This document shows, piece after piece, positions 33,018-45,964 of a DNA stretch of 64,000 nt. The stretch is from the NCBI GenBank assembly GCA_031763025.1, contig JASSKH010000030.1, forward strand, positions 6,563,495 to 6,627,494, read 5' to 3'. The translations under genes and the position numbers were made by a program. Position 1 is the stretch's first letter. The number at the start of each line of letters is the position of its first letter. Origin of the DNA: Macrocystis pyrifera. Lineage: Eukaryota > Sar > Phaeophyceae > Laminariales > Laminariaceae. The notes beneath the pieces are model-generated. The model had not been told where the DNA came from, did not search any database, and worked only from the letters and a program-made list of their open reading frames with translations.

Positions 33018-36000
33018 AACTGGGTAGACGATCTCGTTGAATCAGCAGCATCAACGGCAGCGGCAGCAGTAGTAGGCGTTTGATGTGTGCAGCAGGCGTT
33101 TTTGTCTAATGGGGGTTAGGGGACGCTCGGTTTATTTTCTCTGTGGTTCGTTTTTTTTTTGTCCGCGTGCTGTGACCGGGGGGAGGGGGAGGACGGGGGG
33201 GATATAGGGGAGATGAGGATGTACAACTCGGGAGCTAAAAACCCTTTGCGCAAATGACGAGGAAGAAAGGGAGAGAAGACGCGAGGGGAGGGAGGGAGGG
33301 AGGGAGGAGGAAGACGGCGAGACGGCGAGAGGGTTGGCGCTCGAATCGTTTGAGCTTCGAAAGACGCGGGGTGGAGTCGGGGAACAAGGGCGCTGGCGTC
33401 CTCTTTCTTTCCAGCTGAAGCCGAAAAGAGAGCTGTGTGTTGGGAACAGCTCGGGAGACCGAAATGACCCCAACTAAACGCGACCTCCTCCTTTATGGAT
33501 GCACCGCACGAATGCGGAATATGCACCGCACGAAGGCAAAGAGAAATCGGACAATCGCTCCGTACTTGGCGCGCTCCGTGGGGGGGAGAGGGGGAGGGAG
33601 GCAGGGGAAGGAAAGGGAGGGGGAATATGCCCCGCGCGAGAAACTGGGGGGGGGGGGGGAAGGGAGAGTGTGCCGAGTGCTGGGGCCGGCCCCCATGCTC
33701 TTCGTGTATTTCTGCAAGGTAAACGAAGGGCAGGCTCGGGTTCTCCGGCATGATTTATAGGATCAGGGCGTTTTACAGGTGGGGGGGGGGGGGCAGGGGA
33801 GGGGGGGGGGGGGGGGGGGGGATGGGCAAGCATTCACAGTTGCTGTGCTATACGGGCGCGAAAAAGAAGTCCGAGGAAATATGGAGGCCGCTGGAGGGGG
33901 GGTACGGGGGAGGGGGGGGGGGGGGGAGGCAGGGGATAGGCGGCTGAAAGCCCCCTGCCGAGCTTTCAAGGTCGATGGTTTGGTCGCCGCAGGGGTCGAG
34001 TCTCGTGCTTCGCGTCGCGAAACGGGATGGAGGGCGGTCGGGACGGGGGGATAGGGATCGAGGGGGGCGGGGGGGGGGGGAGGGAGGGGGGACTTGTCGG
34101 GTGCATGAAGCCGGTCGGGTCCGGCGTGTCGAGGAGTCGTCGGCGTGTGCTGGCGATGGGAGTGCAGATAATCTGCGAGGCGTGTTCATCGTACGCGGGT
34201 GGGTGGCTTAGGGAGGGAGAGGGAGGGAGAGGGGGGGGGGCGAGGTGTAACTCATGTCAGGAGGGGGATAGGAGAGGCAGCCGTCGTGTCGTGCGGCCTT
34301 CGATGCCCACGAAAAATTTCTGTTGAACAGGAAATGTTGCCGCCGGGGGGGGTGGGTGGGTTTGAGAGAGAATTGGGAGGGAGGCGGATCGGGGCGGGAC
34401 GGGACGGGACGGGACGGGAGTTGTTGTAGAGGTGAGCGACCACGAAATTTGGAGCGGAGAGGATTTTCGTCGTAGATAAGGGGAAACGGTGGTTTTTTTT
34501 AAGCCGATTGGATGATTTGACTTGAAAGTGAAAATGTACAGTAGTGTCTCTGTTCGTTTCGTTTCTCGCCTGTGGCGTTTGCCGGCAGGAGTTGTCTTTT
34601 TTCTTTCTTCTGTTTTTTTTTTCTTTCTTCTCATGTTTTTTTTTTCTTTCTTCCTTCCTTTCTTCCTTTCTTTCTTTTTTTCTTTTTTTTTTTTTTCTTT
34701 TTCTGTTTTTTCCCTTTCGATTTGTTTTATGTTCACCCCCCCCCCCTCCCCGCCTCTTCTACGTACGTCTGTTTCTATTCAACGTCAATTCGATTTGGTT
34801 TGATTTGATTTTGAGTGCTTGGTATTTTCTCATCCATTTTTGTGTTTTTTCGTTTTTCTCTTCTCGTTTTTTAACCACCGCCGGCTAGGCCCTGAGGTAA
34901 AAAATACCCGTTATCGCCGAGGATCGTTCTTTTTTTCTCATTTTAGGTCGCGGTGTTTGGTCGGATCCCCGATCGTACAAGACTCAAACGAACGTCCCAC
35001 AAGAAACTGAGCGCGGGAGGAGGGGGGGGGGGGGGGGGGGGGAGGGGGGGGTGGATGCGAAAGGGGTCTGGGGAATTGATTTCTTCGATGGCTATGGATG
35101 AATGGGCGGGTGGATTTTGGCTGGAGGTTGTGGGGGATTATGTAATAGGGTGCCGCAGATGTCTTTTTTTCTCTTTTCTTTTCTTCTCTTGGATGGCTTC
35201 GCAGGTCATCATCGTCGTTTCTGTTTTTTTGAAACGATGAGGGTGAGAAGGATAAGGGAGTTCCGAAAAAGAAAGGGAAAGGTGGTCGGGGTAGGGGGGG
35301 GTGGGGGGGGGGGGGGGGGGAGAGTGAAAGCCAAGAGAAGAGGCAAGAAGAGAGACAAGAGAGAAACGTCGGCCAATCGCGGGCACAAGTGGTGTTCTGT
35401 TTCTTTATTTCTTGTTAAAGGGCGAAGCGCTTCAACATCACCGACTGCTGTCTCGTTTTTTTGAGCGAATCACAGAACTTTCTGAAGTTAGGCGTGCTAG
35501 TGGTGGCGGTAAGTGTCGCTCGCCCCCGAGTAACAGTAGCAGTAACTGAGTATATATATACGTTGGTGAAATATTTTTAAGCGTTGACGAAAGACAACAT
35601 ACATGCACAGGCGTCCAGCTTGCTGACTGGTGGTGGTGGTGGTGATTGTTCTGAGTTTTTTTTTGTTTTTTTTTCTTTCTTCTTTTTTTCTTTTATCTTT
35701 TCCCCCAAATATATATGCATCGTTGGAGCTGTTTTCCTCTTGAGTTCCTCGATGGTGGTGATCACGGCGAAAGATAGTAGCGGCGGCGGCAGGAAGGGGT
35801 TGTTGTTGTTGTTGTTGAGGTTGTCAGGGAGGCCGAAAGGGGGGGGGGGTAGCGGAGAGGGGGATAGGGCGAGGCGGAAAACGTGGGAGAGAGAGAGAGG
35901 AGACGGGAGTACAGTACAGTATAAGGGTAAAGTAGGTGATCATGCCATTTGCGATTTTTTCTTGTTTTTTATTTCTCTGTTCCTTTTTTTGTTTTGTGCC

Positions 36001-36077
36001 GTGCGTCTCTCGCTCGAAATAGCTGAAATACAAGAAGAAATTCCGTCACGTACCGTACGTACCCTACTACTGCTGCT

Positions 36078-36123
36078 GATGGTGATGATGATGGTGATGA
36101 TGATGATGATGATGATGATGATG
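36078..36123. repeat. (GAT)n microsatellite
   Basis: About fifteen GAT/GGT units. Confidence 0.88.
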
Positions 36124-36284
36124 GTGCTTACTGCTTGCTGCTGTTAGGCGAGGGGCTGAGGCCTGGTGCCACCGCCGCCGCTGCCGCTGCCGACCTCTAG
36201 GGACGACGCTCTCCGCATCCCCCTTGTTTATTGTTGGGGGTGAGAAGGCGCATGCATGTGGCACACGTATTATGTATGTGGCCC

Positions 36285-36288
<4 letters not shown>

Positions 36289-36317
<29 letters not shown>
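36289..36317. repeat. (GA)n microsatellite
   Basis: Thirteen or more GA units. Confidence 0.88.
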
Positions 36318-36323
<6 letters not shown>

Positions 36324-36582
36324 GCGGCGTTTTTTTTTTCCGTACCATTGCGTCCTAACCGGATGGCTTGAAGGGGGAAATAAAAAGACGGGATGGAGAA
36401 GAAGTAAGTGGGGCTATCCTAGCCGCCCCCGCCCCCCCCCCCAGCGTGCAGATAGTTTATGGTTCGTTGTATGTGGAGTACTTACATGCTTACCTCCTGG
36501 TGGTGTTGTATTTGTTTTTTCCCTCCTTTTCTCCCACTTTTCGCTTTTTTTAACTCGGGGCATGCGCGGCGGGCGGCGGCGG

Positions 36583-36583
<1 letters not shown>

Positions 36584-36637
<54 letters not shown>
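36584..36637. repeat. poly-G tract
   Basis: About 54 G between GGCGGC repeats; no element end is visible. Confidence 0.85.
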
Positions 36638-36638
<1 letters not shown>

Positions 36639-37077
36639 GGCGGCGGTGGCGGCGGCCGCAGCAGCATGCAGCGTTGTTGTTGTCGACGATAGCCCAATGT
36701 GGTGACCGTAGGCCACACGACGAAAGGAGATTAAAAACGTCCACGTTCTTTTTCACCTACCTGGTATATTTTTTTTTAGTTTTTTCTTCCTTGTGTTGTT
36801 GTCGTACCTGGTACGAAGGATACAGCACTTGGAGTATCATACATGAGGTATGAGGTATCACAGGTAAAAGCTTTTGAACGAGGTGCATACGATATTGCAT
36901 GATACCTGGTAGTGTTTACTCATTTTTCTCATTTTGTTAAGGACGTTTTGTTTTGTTTTTCTACCTTTTTTTTCTTTTTTTTTCATATACTTCTACGTAT
37001 CAATAGTTTTCTTGTTTTTCTCTTCGCTCCTTTTTTTTCAAAGTTTTTCTTGTTCTTCTTCACTTCACATTTTCCGT

Positions 37078-37125
37078 CCCCCCCATGCATGACCATGAGC
37101 ACACCCCCCCCCCCCCACCCCCCTC
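37078..37125 (+). mobile_element. SINE 3' tip with C-rich tail
   Basis: CATGCATGACCATGAGCACA followed by C14; preceded by C7. Confidence 0.5.
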
Positions 37126-37559
37126 CCATTTTGTTGCCCCCCCCCCCACACTGTCTCCTTGCCTCCTTGATTTAATTGAACATGCATCAATAATCTGTTC
37201 GTCGTGTTGTGCATACGTACCAGGTAGGAATTCTCCATTCGTTTTTTACCGTGTACTCCGTCGCAGGCTGGGGGAGAAAGAGATACAACAGGAAGTACTT
37301 CTGTAGTATGGTACGTAGCAGAGATGGCAAGACAGGAAGGAGTGAGTGGTCTGTTTTTTACACACCTGAATATCAAGAGAAAAGAAACGAAGGCTTGTGA
37401 GATGGAAAATTTACTCTATAATAAGCCATCGTTGTTGCACAAGCTTGGTGCGATACTGCGACCGGGTGTGTACTCGTAGGTTTTCAGGGTTCTCTACAAA
37501 TCATGACAGGCTTGAAAGCAACGAAATCACTTGCCAGGTACACCTGTACCAAGCACCTG

Positions 37560-37664
37560 TTACGGGGGACCATAGTAAATAGGACCAAATATTGTCAGTC
37601 AAAATAGGTAAATATAAAGGTTTTAATGTATGCGATAGGTCCTATTAACTATGGACCCCCGTAA
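37560..37664. mobile_element. TA-MITE copy
   Basis: Complete copy. Confidence 0.83.
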
Positions 37665-37731
37665 TACTATTAATACCACCGTCGACGTCGTCCTACCTGA
37701 TTTGCCGTCTTCCTAGTCGTGGCCTTCCCTG

Positions 37732-37837
37732 TTACGGAGGACCATAGTTAATAGGACCTACGGTACACACAAACGCCCATATATTTCCATGTTTTTTTTT
37801 AACAATATTTGGTCCTATTTACTCTGGCCCCCCGTAA
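37732..37837. mobile_element. TA-MITE copy
   Basis: Complete copy; left TIR TTACGGAGGACC. Confidence 0.82.
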
Positions 37838-38169
37838 TAGTAGATACTCTACTGCAGGGCGCACGGCTGTTCCCTAATGTACTAGTACTACTGCGACTGT
37901 AGGTTGGACGGTCATCTCGGAGAGGTTGCAAATTTGAGCCGCAGGGGGCCCCAGCAGTCTGGATAATTCACTCCCCCTTTTCCTTAAAGCACACGTACGT
38001 GATGATGCACTGCCCGTGGTACTTCGTACCAAGTACGTAGTCTATGTAGCATACCAGGTATAGTATTAGCTCGTCGGAGCCCGGAAATAAGAGAAAGAAA
38101 AAAAAGCCGATGTGGTGCTGGAAACCCCCAGTGTTTGTCTGCAGACCTTTTTATCAACCGGGAAAATTA

Positions 38170-38394
38170 TTACGGGAGACCGCAGTAAATAGGACCAAAT
38201 CTTGCTACTATTACGGGGGTCCATAGTTAACAGGACCTATGGTATACATAAAAAACTATATATTTACCCATTTTTACTAACAATATTTGGTCCCGTTAAC
38301 TATGGTCCCCCCGTAATAGTATTAATAGTAAAGATAGGGAAATATATAGGTTTTGGTATTTACCGTAGAACCTATTTACTATGGTCCTCCGTAA
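38170..38394. mobile_element. TA-MITE, outer copy of second nested pair
   Basis: TTACGGGAGACC at left, CCTCCGTAA at right, interrupted at a TA by the next copy. Confidence 0.82.
38211..38316. mobile_element. TA-MITE, inner nested copy
   Basis: Complete copy with TA at 38209-38210 and 38317-38318, inserted in the left third of the outer element. Confidence 0.85.
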
Positions 38395-39089
38395 TAGTTG
38401 TCTGTGATATCCATCACCAATTTACTTCTCTTCTGCTGGTGCCGCTATTCCCTCATCTGAGGAGGTGGCTTCGTAATTGCCCGAACAAGGTGGCTAACAG
38501 CCGAATAATAACAACAAACAAATGTGCGGCGCGTGGCGCGTGTCAAATCACAGAAGAAGCTCCAAACCTCCAAACCTCCGCATTTATTATCCCCCTTAAA
38601 TGATCCCTGACGATACAGTAGCCCTCCTACAGCGACGGATGTCTGCAGCGCGCGCGCACACACACACCCGCGGCCCGCTCCAGCTCTGGGCTACTCGGGC
38701 GCCGTGCACTGTGTACGCGCTGAGCTTCGTCTTAGAACTCACCGGTGCATACACGTTCTGCCGATGATTGACTCCCTCGACGATACCGGGTATGTATGTC
38801 AAGAATATGTAAGGAAAACTTGCACAGGTCATCAACCAACCAAAGCAAGTGCGGGTTCTACGAGCAGCGCCGCGCTCAATTATTTGCAGTGCTTCGCTTC
38901 TTCTACGTACGTAACAGGTATTTATTCCTCAAGCACGTACCTGGTAGCTTTTTCTTCGATAGCTTCCCTTCGCGTTTCTTTCCGTCTGTTTTGCGTTAAC
39001 GTCAATACACCTATATCATCGTTTTTTTTTATTTGTTTGTTCGTTTACCCTTGTTGCCCTGTGCATTTCGCATCGCATCACCTTTACGT

Positions 39090-39116
39090 CTGTCTGTCTG
39101 TCTGTCTGTCTGTCGT
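39090..39116. repeat. (GTCT)n microsatellite
   Basis: Six to seven CTGT units. Confidence 0.85.
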
Positions 39117-39291
39117 CGACCGCCACAACAAAAATTCGACCGTCTAAAAAACGACAAGTACGGTGACTGAACTAGTCGCCGTGCAATAGAAATTAATACC
39201 AGGTAGTACTTGAGGAGATTGCGTGTGGGTAGTTCTCAACCGTATAAGTGCATGCTCATTCGTCCGTTTTTTTATGGGATGGAGGAAGGGA

Positions 39292-39560
39292 CGGGGTACT
39301 CGAAATCAAGCATGGCCGTAGTTGTACGACCACAGATCCTCGCATCCCTGCAATGCCGGGACGGAGCACGCCGGGGTATCACCGACCAGGTAGGCATTGC
39401 TTGCACCAAGAATGAAGCGCCGTGAGGTGTTCAGCGAGTTGCGTGAAGGGAAAGCTGCATCTTACGAAGAACCGCTCGCGTGTGAGGCGGATTTTCTTGC
39501 ATGGATGACCGCGACGAAATAATTGATTTTTGTTTTCTGGTGAGGACACTTCCAGCGGGG
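39292..39560 (-). mobile_element. poly(C)-family SINE, 270 bp
   Basis: Extends from the 3' end (tail reduced to CCCC) to the GGAAGTGTCCTCACCAG region. It is flanked by a further SINE end, so two copies stand in the same orientation. Confidence 0.75.
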
Positions 39561-39562
<2 letters not shown>

Positions 39563-39603
<41 letters not shown>

Positions 39604-39765
39604 GTACTCATTATCATGCATGGCCGTAGTCGGGGGGGGATGTACTCGACATCATGCTTGACCCTAGCCGTGTCGTATGTTCATACCCTCGCATCACTAC
39701 AATACCGTGACGAAACACGTCGGGTATTCATCGGCTAGGCAGACATTGCTTGTACCATGCGGGGA
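39563..39765 (-). mobile_element. two SINE copies with poly(C) tails
   Basis: G39 (39563-39601) leads into a 35-bp SINE tip, then a G8 tract leads into a second, more diverged copy (39640-39765). Confidence 0.72.
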
Positions 39766-40499
39766 GAGCGGGGGGGAGGTATCTATATACTTCACGTCGA
39801 CGAGATTGTTCCGCACGATTTCGTCGCGTTTTTGTTTTCGAATCTAAACGGAACAGGCGTACATACTACTGTACTACGTTTCCACTGTGAGCAAAAGTAC
39901 ATGTTAAAAAAGCTGATGTATGCGAAAAACGACGCAGAGGCTTGAAAGGCAGAGAAGTTGCTGGTAAAAGCCAGGAGACATAATTAGCGGTCTGTCTGGT
40001 GAAGGGGCTTGAGAGGCAGAGCGAGAAGGCACAAGGTCAGAGACCAGTTTTCTCGTCGCCATCCTGCGTGTTATATATGTGTGTAGTCTTTGGATAGAGA
40101 GTCCAGCTGGAGTTTCTCAAGGTCGAAAAAACATGAACAAATCAACTCTTCCTCCGTTGATACGGGAACAGGTGGAGGTCTAGGTTTCCTTCCCTTCCAG
40201 ACATGCAGTGTGCTAAAAAATGGACACCGCCGTCGCCGCAGCAGTAGTAGCAGCAGCAGTAGCAGCAGCAGCTAGTTTTTCAAAGCATTGATGCATTAAT
40301 AGCCCCCCCCCCCTCCCTTCCTGACAACCACATCGCACATCATCGAAATATATACAAAAACACCTAACTGATTGATGAATCACAAATCATACTGCTGCGT
40401 CATACCTGGTGGGATTTTTTCCTCAACGGCAAAATCTTGGACTGCGAGGAAGTACCCCCCCCACCCCCTATGCTGCTTGGCCTGCACACACAGCTCCTG

Positions 40500-40725
<226 letters not shown>

Positions 40726-40959
40726 GAGTCACAAGAAACAAAAATGTCCAGTCCCCTCCATCCCCCCCATTACCTCCCTGATGCCCCCCTTCTCCCTCGT
40801 CTACTCAAGCGGGTGACACGGGATCGCCTCCAAAAAAATAAATACAAACACAAAAAAAAAACACAGGTCCGGGAACAAGAGGCCCCAGAAAATGTAAAAC
40901 ATTTCCCGTGCCGAACAGATCGTTTCGCGCCGAACCGATGGTCCCGCAACTAGCAGATT

Positions 40960-41395
40960 ATCGCCGTAACGGATCGATAGTCCCGTGCCGGATCAATGGT
41001 CCCGTAACCGAACGGTGACCCCTTAAATAAACCATGGTCCTCATAGTCCCGTATTGATCCCGTAACCGAACGGTGGTTCCCGTAAAGGAACGGTGGTCCC
41101 ACATAACGGATCTATGGTCCGGTATCGGATCGATGCTTCCGCAACAGACATATGTTCCCGTAACTGACATAAGGAGACAGAGTCCAGTAACTGCCAGATG
41201 GTTCCGTAACGGATAGATGGCCTGTCTATAACGGACAAAGGGTCCATAACGGACAAATGGTCCACCCGACTCCGTCCGATAGTCCCACAACGGACGTAGG
41301 GTTCCGTAACGGACATATGGTCCCGTAATCGACATACGGTTCCGTAACGGAACGGAACGATGGTCCCGTAACGGAACGATGGTTCTGCTTCGAGT
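40960..41395. repeat. CCGTAACGG minisatellite
   Basis: About 20 degenerate units of roughly 20 bp, close to ATGGTCCCGTAACGGAYMGA, with the 9-base palindrome CCGTAACGG at the core of most units. Confidence 0.88.
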
Positions 41396-41820
41396 GGCAT
41401 GCTCCCTCCGTCACGGAAGAGCGTAGGTGGCGTTTCCCGAGAAGAGAAAAAAAAAAAAGTTGAGTCGGTACATATCATGCAGCATGCAGCGGCGGTATAT
41501 ACCCTCTCCATTCTCCCACAGGCGCGACGAGCGACGGCGAGCGTTTTCACGTCACGGACAGACCATCTGTCATTCCTACTTCACGATCTACCGTAGTACA
41601 CTACCCGGAGGAGATGACTCTCCCGGGTGGCTATCTCCACTGCACCTACCCCTCTCGGGAGTCAGGTCAGGTCGGGTCAACGTGCCCAAGCGCCAGTGGT
41701 ATCAGCAGCCTGTTCTGATGTTGCGACGGGAACCAGGGGTAAAATTGACACGCGACACGAACTTTGAACGTGGAAGTGTGGTGACCTTAAGCTTTGTTTT
41801 TACCAATCCGCTGGAGGATA

Positions 41821-41852
41821 AAATATATATATATATTTATATATATATATGT
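41821..41852. repeat. (TA)n microsatellite
   Basis: AT run split by TTT. Confidence 0.85.
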
Positions 41853-42269
41853 AGATCCAGATACTTCCAAGGGCAGATCTACTCTCGATCTTGCACATAT
41901 CGTATGTACTGCTTCTCTGTCCCTAATAAATGTCACGATCGTTTCCGCATCAAATATTTCAATGAAACCCGGTTCGGATATTTATTAGAGACAGAGTGGG
42001 TAATATGATCTACAGTACAGCAGTATAGCTCCTGTTGCCGGGTGGGACCCGTGTACAATCTGCATCATCTACTTATACGTAGCACATTCATATGCGTACG
42101 CATATGCTTCCTGGGTTGGATACGTACTGCGGTGTGCAGATCCTTCGCAACCTCTCACAACGAACGGCGGGTGGGGAACTAAATGATCTACAGCAGATAT
42201 AGATAGATCATGATCTGTTCCGAGGTGGGGACACGTTTTGCGGGCGGCGGTGGCGGCGACAGCGTCGCA

Positions 42270-43203
42270 TCAGAGCTTTGACGTGACGGTGCACGCCATA
42301 CGCAGGGCCGACTTGAGCGTCCCTGTGACGGCCATGGATGGCACGTCGCTAGCATTGTTACTTCTGTTAGTGCCTGCCGTCGGCGCGTCGCTGCCGCCGC
42401 CACCACCGCCACCGCCGGCGGCCGCGTCGGCGATGCCTGGCACGAAGGCAGCTCGAGAAGGTTCGTCTCTCTGGGCCTTGAACAGCTCTTTCACCTTGTA
42501 GGAAGGAGAAAGAGAGATCGAGAGAGAGAAAGAGAGAAAGGGAGACCAGCCCGTTGCGTGGTTAGCTGGTTGGTTGGTTGATTGGTTGCATGGTTAGTTG
42601 GTGAATTGGATGGTTGGTTGGTGTGTTGTATGGTTGGTTCGGTTACTCGTCCCAACAGGGTAGGGGCTGAGAAGAGTGCTTTTAACAGGCCACCACCCAA
42701 TCACACGAACGCAAAAAGGCGAGAGTCAAAATGCCCGATAATATACCGCACCCCATATTTTGCCGATAGCCCGAACCGGCACATTAGTAACTGTCACTTT
42801 GTCATATTGTAGAAGAGTCGAAACCGACAAGTCGGTTGGTTTGTGCGTTGGTTGATTGGGTTGGTTTGTTGGTTGGTTGAGTTGGTTGGCTGGATGATTG
42901 GTTGGTTGTTCGGAATAACAACAACAACAACAACAACAACACATCCTCTCTCTCCCCCCCCCCTCCCCTCTCCTCCTCTACGCACACCTCGATCTCCTCT
43001 TCCGCTATCTTAGCGTCGTACAAGCTGCGGATATTGGCGTCGTACTGCTCCGTGACGGCGCGAGCGATGGACGCTCCTACCTTCGCCGATTGCTCGGGGG
43101 GGAGCAGGGTTGCGGTCCCCGTTCCCACAGCGAAACCGATCGCGCGCCAGGCGGGGAGGAGAAGGCTCGGTCGCGCTCGTCGGTGCGCCATCGCGTCCTC
43201 CAG
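42270..43203 (-). CDS. COQ7-like protein, last two exons
   Basis: Exons 43203-42988 and 42494-42270, phase-0 intron with GT-AG ends. COQ7 is the mitochondrial di-iron hydroxylase of ubiquinone synthesis. The first exon carries RRARPSLLLPAWRAIGFAVG, close to the COQ7 segment around its conserved RPT-LLP-W--GFA-GAGTA. The second ends with LKSALRMACTVTSKL, placed like the COQ7 C-terminus. The family's metal-binding VEE..I..HY and DEELEH motifs are replaced (ARAVTEQY; QRDEPSRAAF), and a Gly/Asn-rich insert precedes the end. No upstream exon with the first ligand (DHAGE) was found before 47000. It may be a decayed copy, a catalytically dead paralogue, or misassembled. The family call rests on the first exon. 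Confidence 0.55.
42555..42925. repeat. (GGTT)n degenerate repeat in COQ7-like intron
   Basis: TTGGTTGGTTGATTGG-type units in two blocks (42562-42640, 42830-42910). Confidence 0.8.
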
Positions 43204-43798
43204 CTGGCGGGAGAGCAGGCGGCAGGGCAGCATAGGATAGGGGATTGGGAGTGCGTGGGTGGGTGGACGGGAAGGGACGGGAGGGAGAGACGGATGGGGG
43301 GGGGGGGGGGGGGGGGGGGGGGAGGGAGGGGTTGGGGGGGGGGGGGGGGTAGGGAGGAAGGGAGGGAGAGTGTGTTGTTGTTGCTGTTGTTGTTGCTTGA
43401 AGAAACCTCTGCTCGTTCTCGTACATAAAATATGCTCGTCATACTGCTGTGTGTGCGTAAAAGCGTGGGTGTGTACGTACTCCAACTTCTGCCACACATA
43501 TCAGACTCTCTATCAGCACTATGCCTCGATTGCCTCTACAGCAGTACAAGTGAGACACTCACTTACGTCGCATTGCGTGGAGAGCAGAGTCAGCCTAATG
43601 CCAACGACGACGAGCAAAATACGACTGCAGCATAGGCCCAAGGCTATGCGAAGGCTTGCCCTAGTTTTAGTTTCTTGCGTATTGTATCGTATGTATCGTG
43701 TTGTTGCTCGGTAGAAGCAGGAACAGCCAGCAGTATCGTGTGTACGCGCCTTGTCGTGGCAGCGACGGAGGTTTGGCCTTGGATTACCACTAATACTA

Positions 43799-43910
43799 TC
43801 ACGGGGGACCATAGTAAACAGGACCAAATATTGTTATTAAAAATAGGCAAATGTATAGTTTTTGATGTATACCAAAGGTCCTACCTGGTATTAACTATGG
43901 ACTCCCGTGA
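43799..43910. mobile_element. TA-MITE copy with 7-bp insert
   Basis: The right arm reads GGTCCTACCTGGTATTAACT, identical in site and sequence to the insert at 3445. Confidence 0.82.
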
Positions 43911-44133
43911 TACTTCGGACCCAAACTAATGTAGCGATGTATGGCAATGTTTGTGTACTTGTTTTTACTCGCAGCTTGGGGTGTGGGACAGCAGTGTGTT
44001 GTCACCGCTGTGCAGCAGTTCATATTAATAGCAGCAGCACGTACGGTACTGCTCACAGCAGTACTGCTGTATACGGTGCGCTCTCCCTATACGAACGCAT
44101 GTACCCGTCGCCGCGAGGCAAAACGTAAAACCA

Positions 44134-44211
44134 ACTATGTCCGTAAATATAATAACCGTCTAATGTTGACGTCAAACACCAAACGGGTGTTATATTTATG
44201 GTTAAAGTAGT
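44134..44211. mobile_element. palindromic element, family 3
   Basis: GTCCGTAAATATAATAACCG at left, GGTGTTATATTTATGG at right. Confidence 0.55.
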
Positions 44212-44981
44212 ATTGTAGCATTGTGCGCTCGTTGTGCTCGCAGCTTGGCTTGGGGTGCGTGACAGCAACGACGTTGCTGCTGCCGATCAAGTACAGCAGC
44301 AGCAATACTACTGTGTGGAGCAGCATTGACTGGTGCGGACGGTAACAGAGTAGTAGTCAGTATTGCGCTGACAGCATGTTTTCAGATGTTTCTGTTGCTC
44401 TTGTTGCTGCCCTTCTTTCACATATACTTGCATAACGAGAGCACAATACAGCAGCAGCACAACCATCTATTAATACATTAATACCCGTGTTGAAGAGCAA
44501 AGAAAGATAGCAATCGGAGATTTTGCTTTAAAGCTGTGAATATGACCGTCACTTCAAGGCCGCACAACAGCGAGAGCATTGGCGGCTCCACCATGCACGT
44601 ACCGGCAAAAGAAGCTCGCTCGGCGTACTTGCTGTCCCCGCGGCTCTGTCCCCGACCCCTCCCCCCGCGCTCCGCTCGCTCAAGGACACAGCGTGCTCTC
44701 TCGACACACCAGGCAGCTTCTGACTGCAGCAGCTTGTCCGCTGTTAAACCCTGCCAGCAGAGTCTCGCACGCCTGGGCCACGCGCAGCAGCGAGTTTCCA
44801 GTGGACCTACGGGCAGCGCTCGCCATGGCAGCGGCAATGGGGAGAAGAGAGAGAGAGGGAGAAGGGGGGTAGATGTTATGGTTGCTCCTGGGCTGCTTGC
44901 TGCAACCCGAGGCTTACCTGGTACAGATCAGCAGTCAGTGCTCGTGCCGAGCAGAGGGTTGCTCCAACGCTCCAACTCCCA

Positions 44982-45062
44982 CCTAATATATTCGAAAATG
45001 TAATAATCGTTTAATATTCAAATTAATATTTATATGTTTCTTATATTTCCGGTCATATTGAT
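44982..45062. mobile_element. palindromic element, family 3
   Basis: TTCGAAAATGTAATAATCG at left, CTTATATTTCCGGTCATA at right. Confidence 0.5.
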
Positions 45063-45964
45063 TGAATCGTAGATCTAGACCGTAGATTTACTCTTGTAGA
45101 TGGAAGATCGGAGAACACGGAGATTGCAAGGTAAAAACCGAAAACCAACAGCTCACCCGTATAGCATAGGGTGAGCCACGGCCACGGGCGACCCCCGAGT
45201 GCGCAGCAGCAGCAGATTTGTAGTAGCAGCGGCAGCTTGGCGTGCATGAATAGTGTGATACATGCGTGTGACTGCATGCTGACCTCGAAAAACTGCGTTT
45301 TGCCGCTCTGTCGGTGGTTGCAGGCAACAACACTTCACGAAAAAAAAGGTTCCCTCTCCTTCTCCTGCTGGCAAAAATGACACAGCTGTTGTAGCAGCAG
45401 TGTTGCAGTATGGACCTCGGAACCGACTACGGTTGTTAGCAGGTGTACCTCTGACTCTGTTCCGGTCACTCTCACAAGCCGCTTGACGATGCTTGGAAGT
45501 TCTAACTTATTTGTGTTGATTGCTTGCTTGCCTCGCCAGATGCCTTCTGACCAAAGAGGCGAGGTACTAACCAGGCAGGCAGGCGATATAAGGGGACACT
45601 TGCTACAAACTAAATCCCCCCAACAGGGGAGAGGGGATACCATATCACTAGCCCACCTTGAAGGGCCGTATATGCATATCCATAGAAAATCAGATGGAAA
45701 CTAAACCCTATCCGGAGACCTCGGAGAATGGATCGAACATGCCGCAATTCAGAACCCGCTCTCATACTTCTTACCTGGTAACTTGCAAGGATGTACCTGG
45801 TAGCTGAATACACGACTGCACGGCGAATCAGAGACTACCTACCCATCACGACCCAGCCGAGCACCCAACGGACCCGATCGTGAAGAGCTTTGGCCGCTGC
45901 GCGCTTGGCGACTTCGAGCTGTTTCTTAAGGTGGGTGACTTGAGCCCGAGGCAGACTTCTCAGC

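Larger units (their letters stand above)
33018..36730. other. gene-free, G-rich region downstream of CDPK
   Basis: Presumably 3' untranslated sequence and intergenic DNA. It holds many short G runs, a (TTTC)n stretch (34590-34720), (GA)n at 36289-36317, (GAT)n at 36078-36123 and G54 at 36584-36637. Open frames on both strands are compositional. Confidence 0.5.

Noticed and set aside
33116-33751. Long Pro/Ser-rich open frame on the - strand
   Set aside because: The complement of G-rich low-complexity DNA downstream of the CDPK; frames are open on both strands for the same reason.
44710-44826. Possible mitochondrial-targeted first exon for the COQ7-like gene (starts MASAARRSTGNSLLRVAQ)
   Set aside because: It has a plausible donor, but no exon linking it to 43203 was found and the sequence has no family signature.
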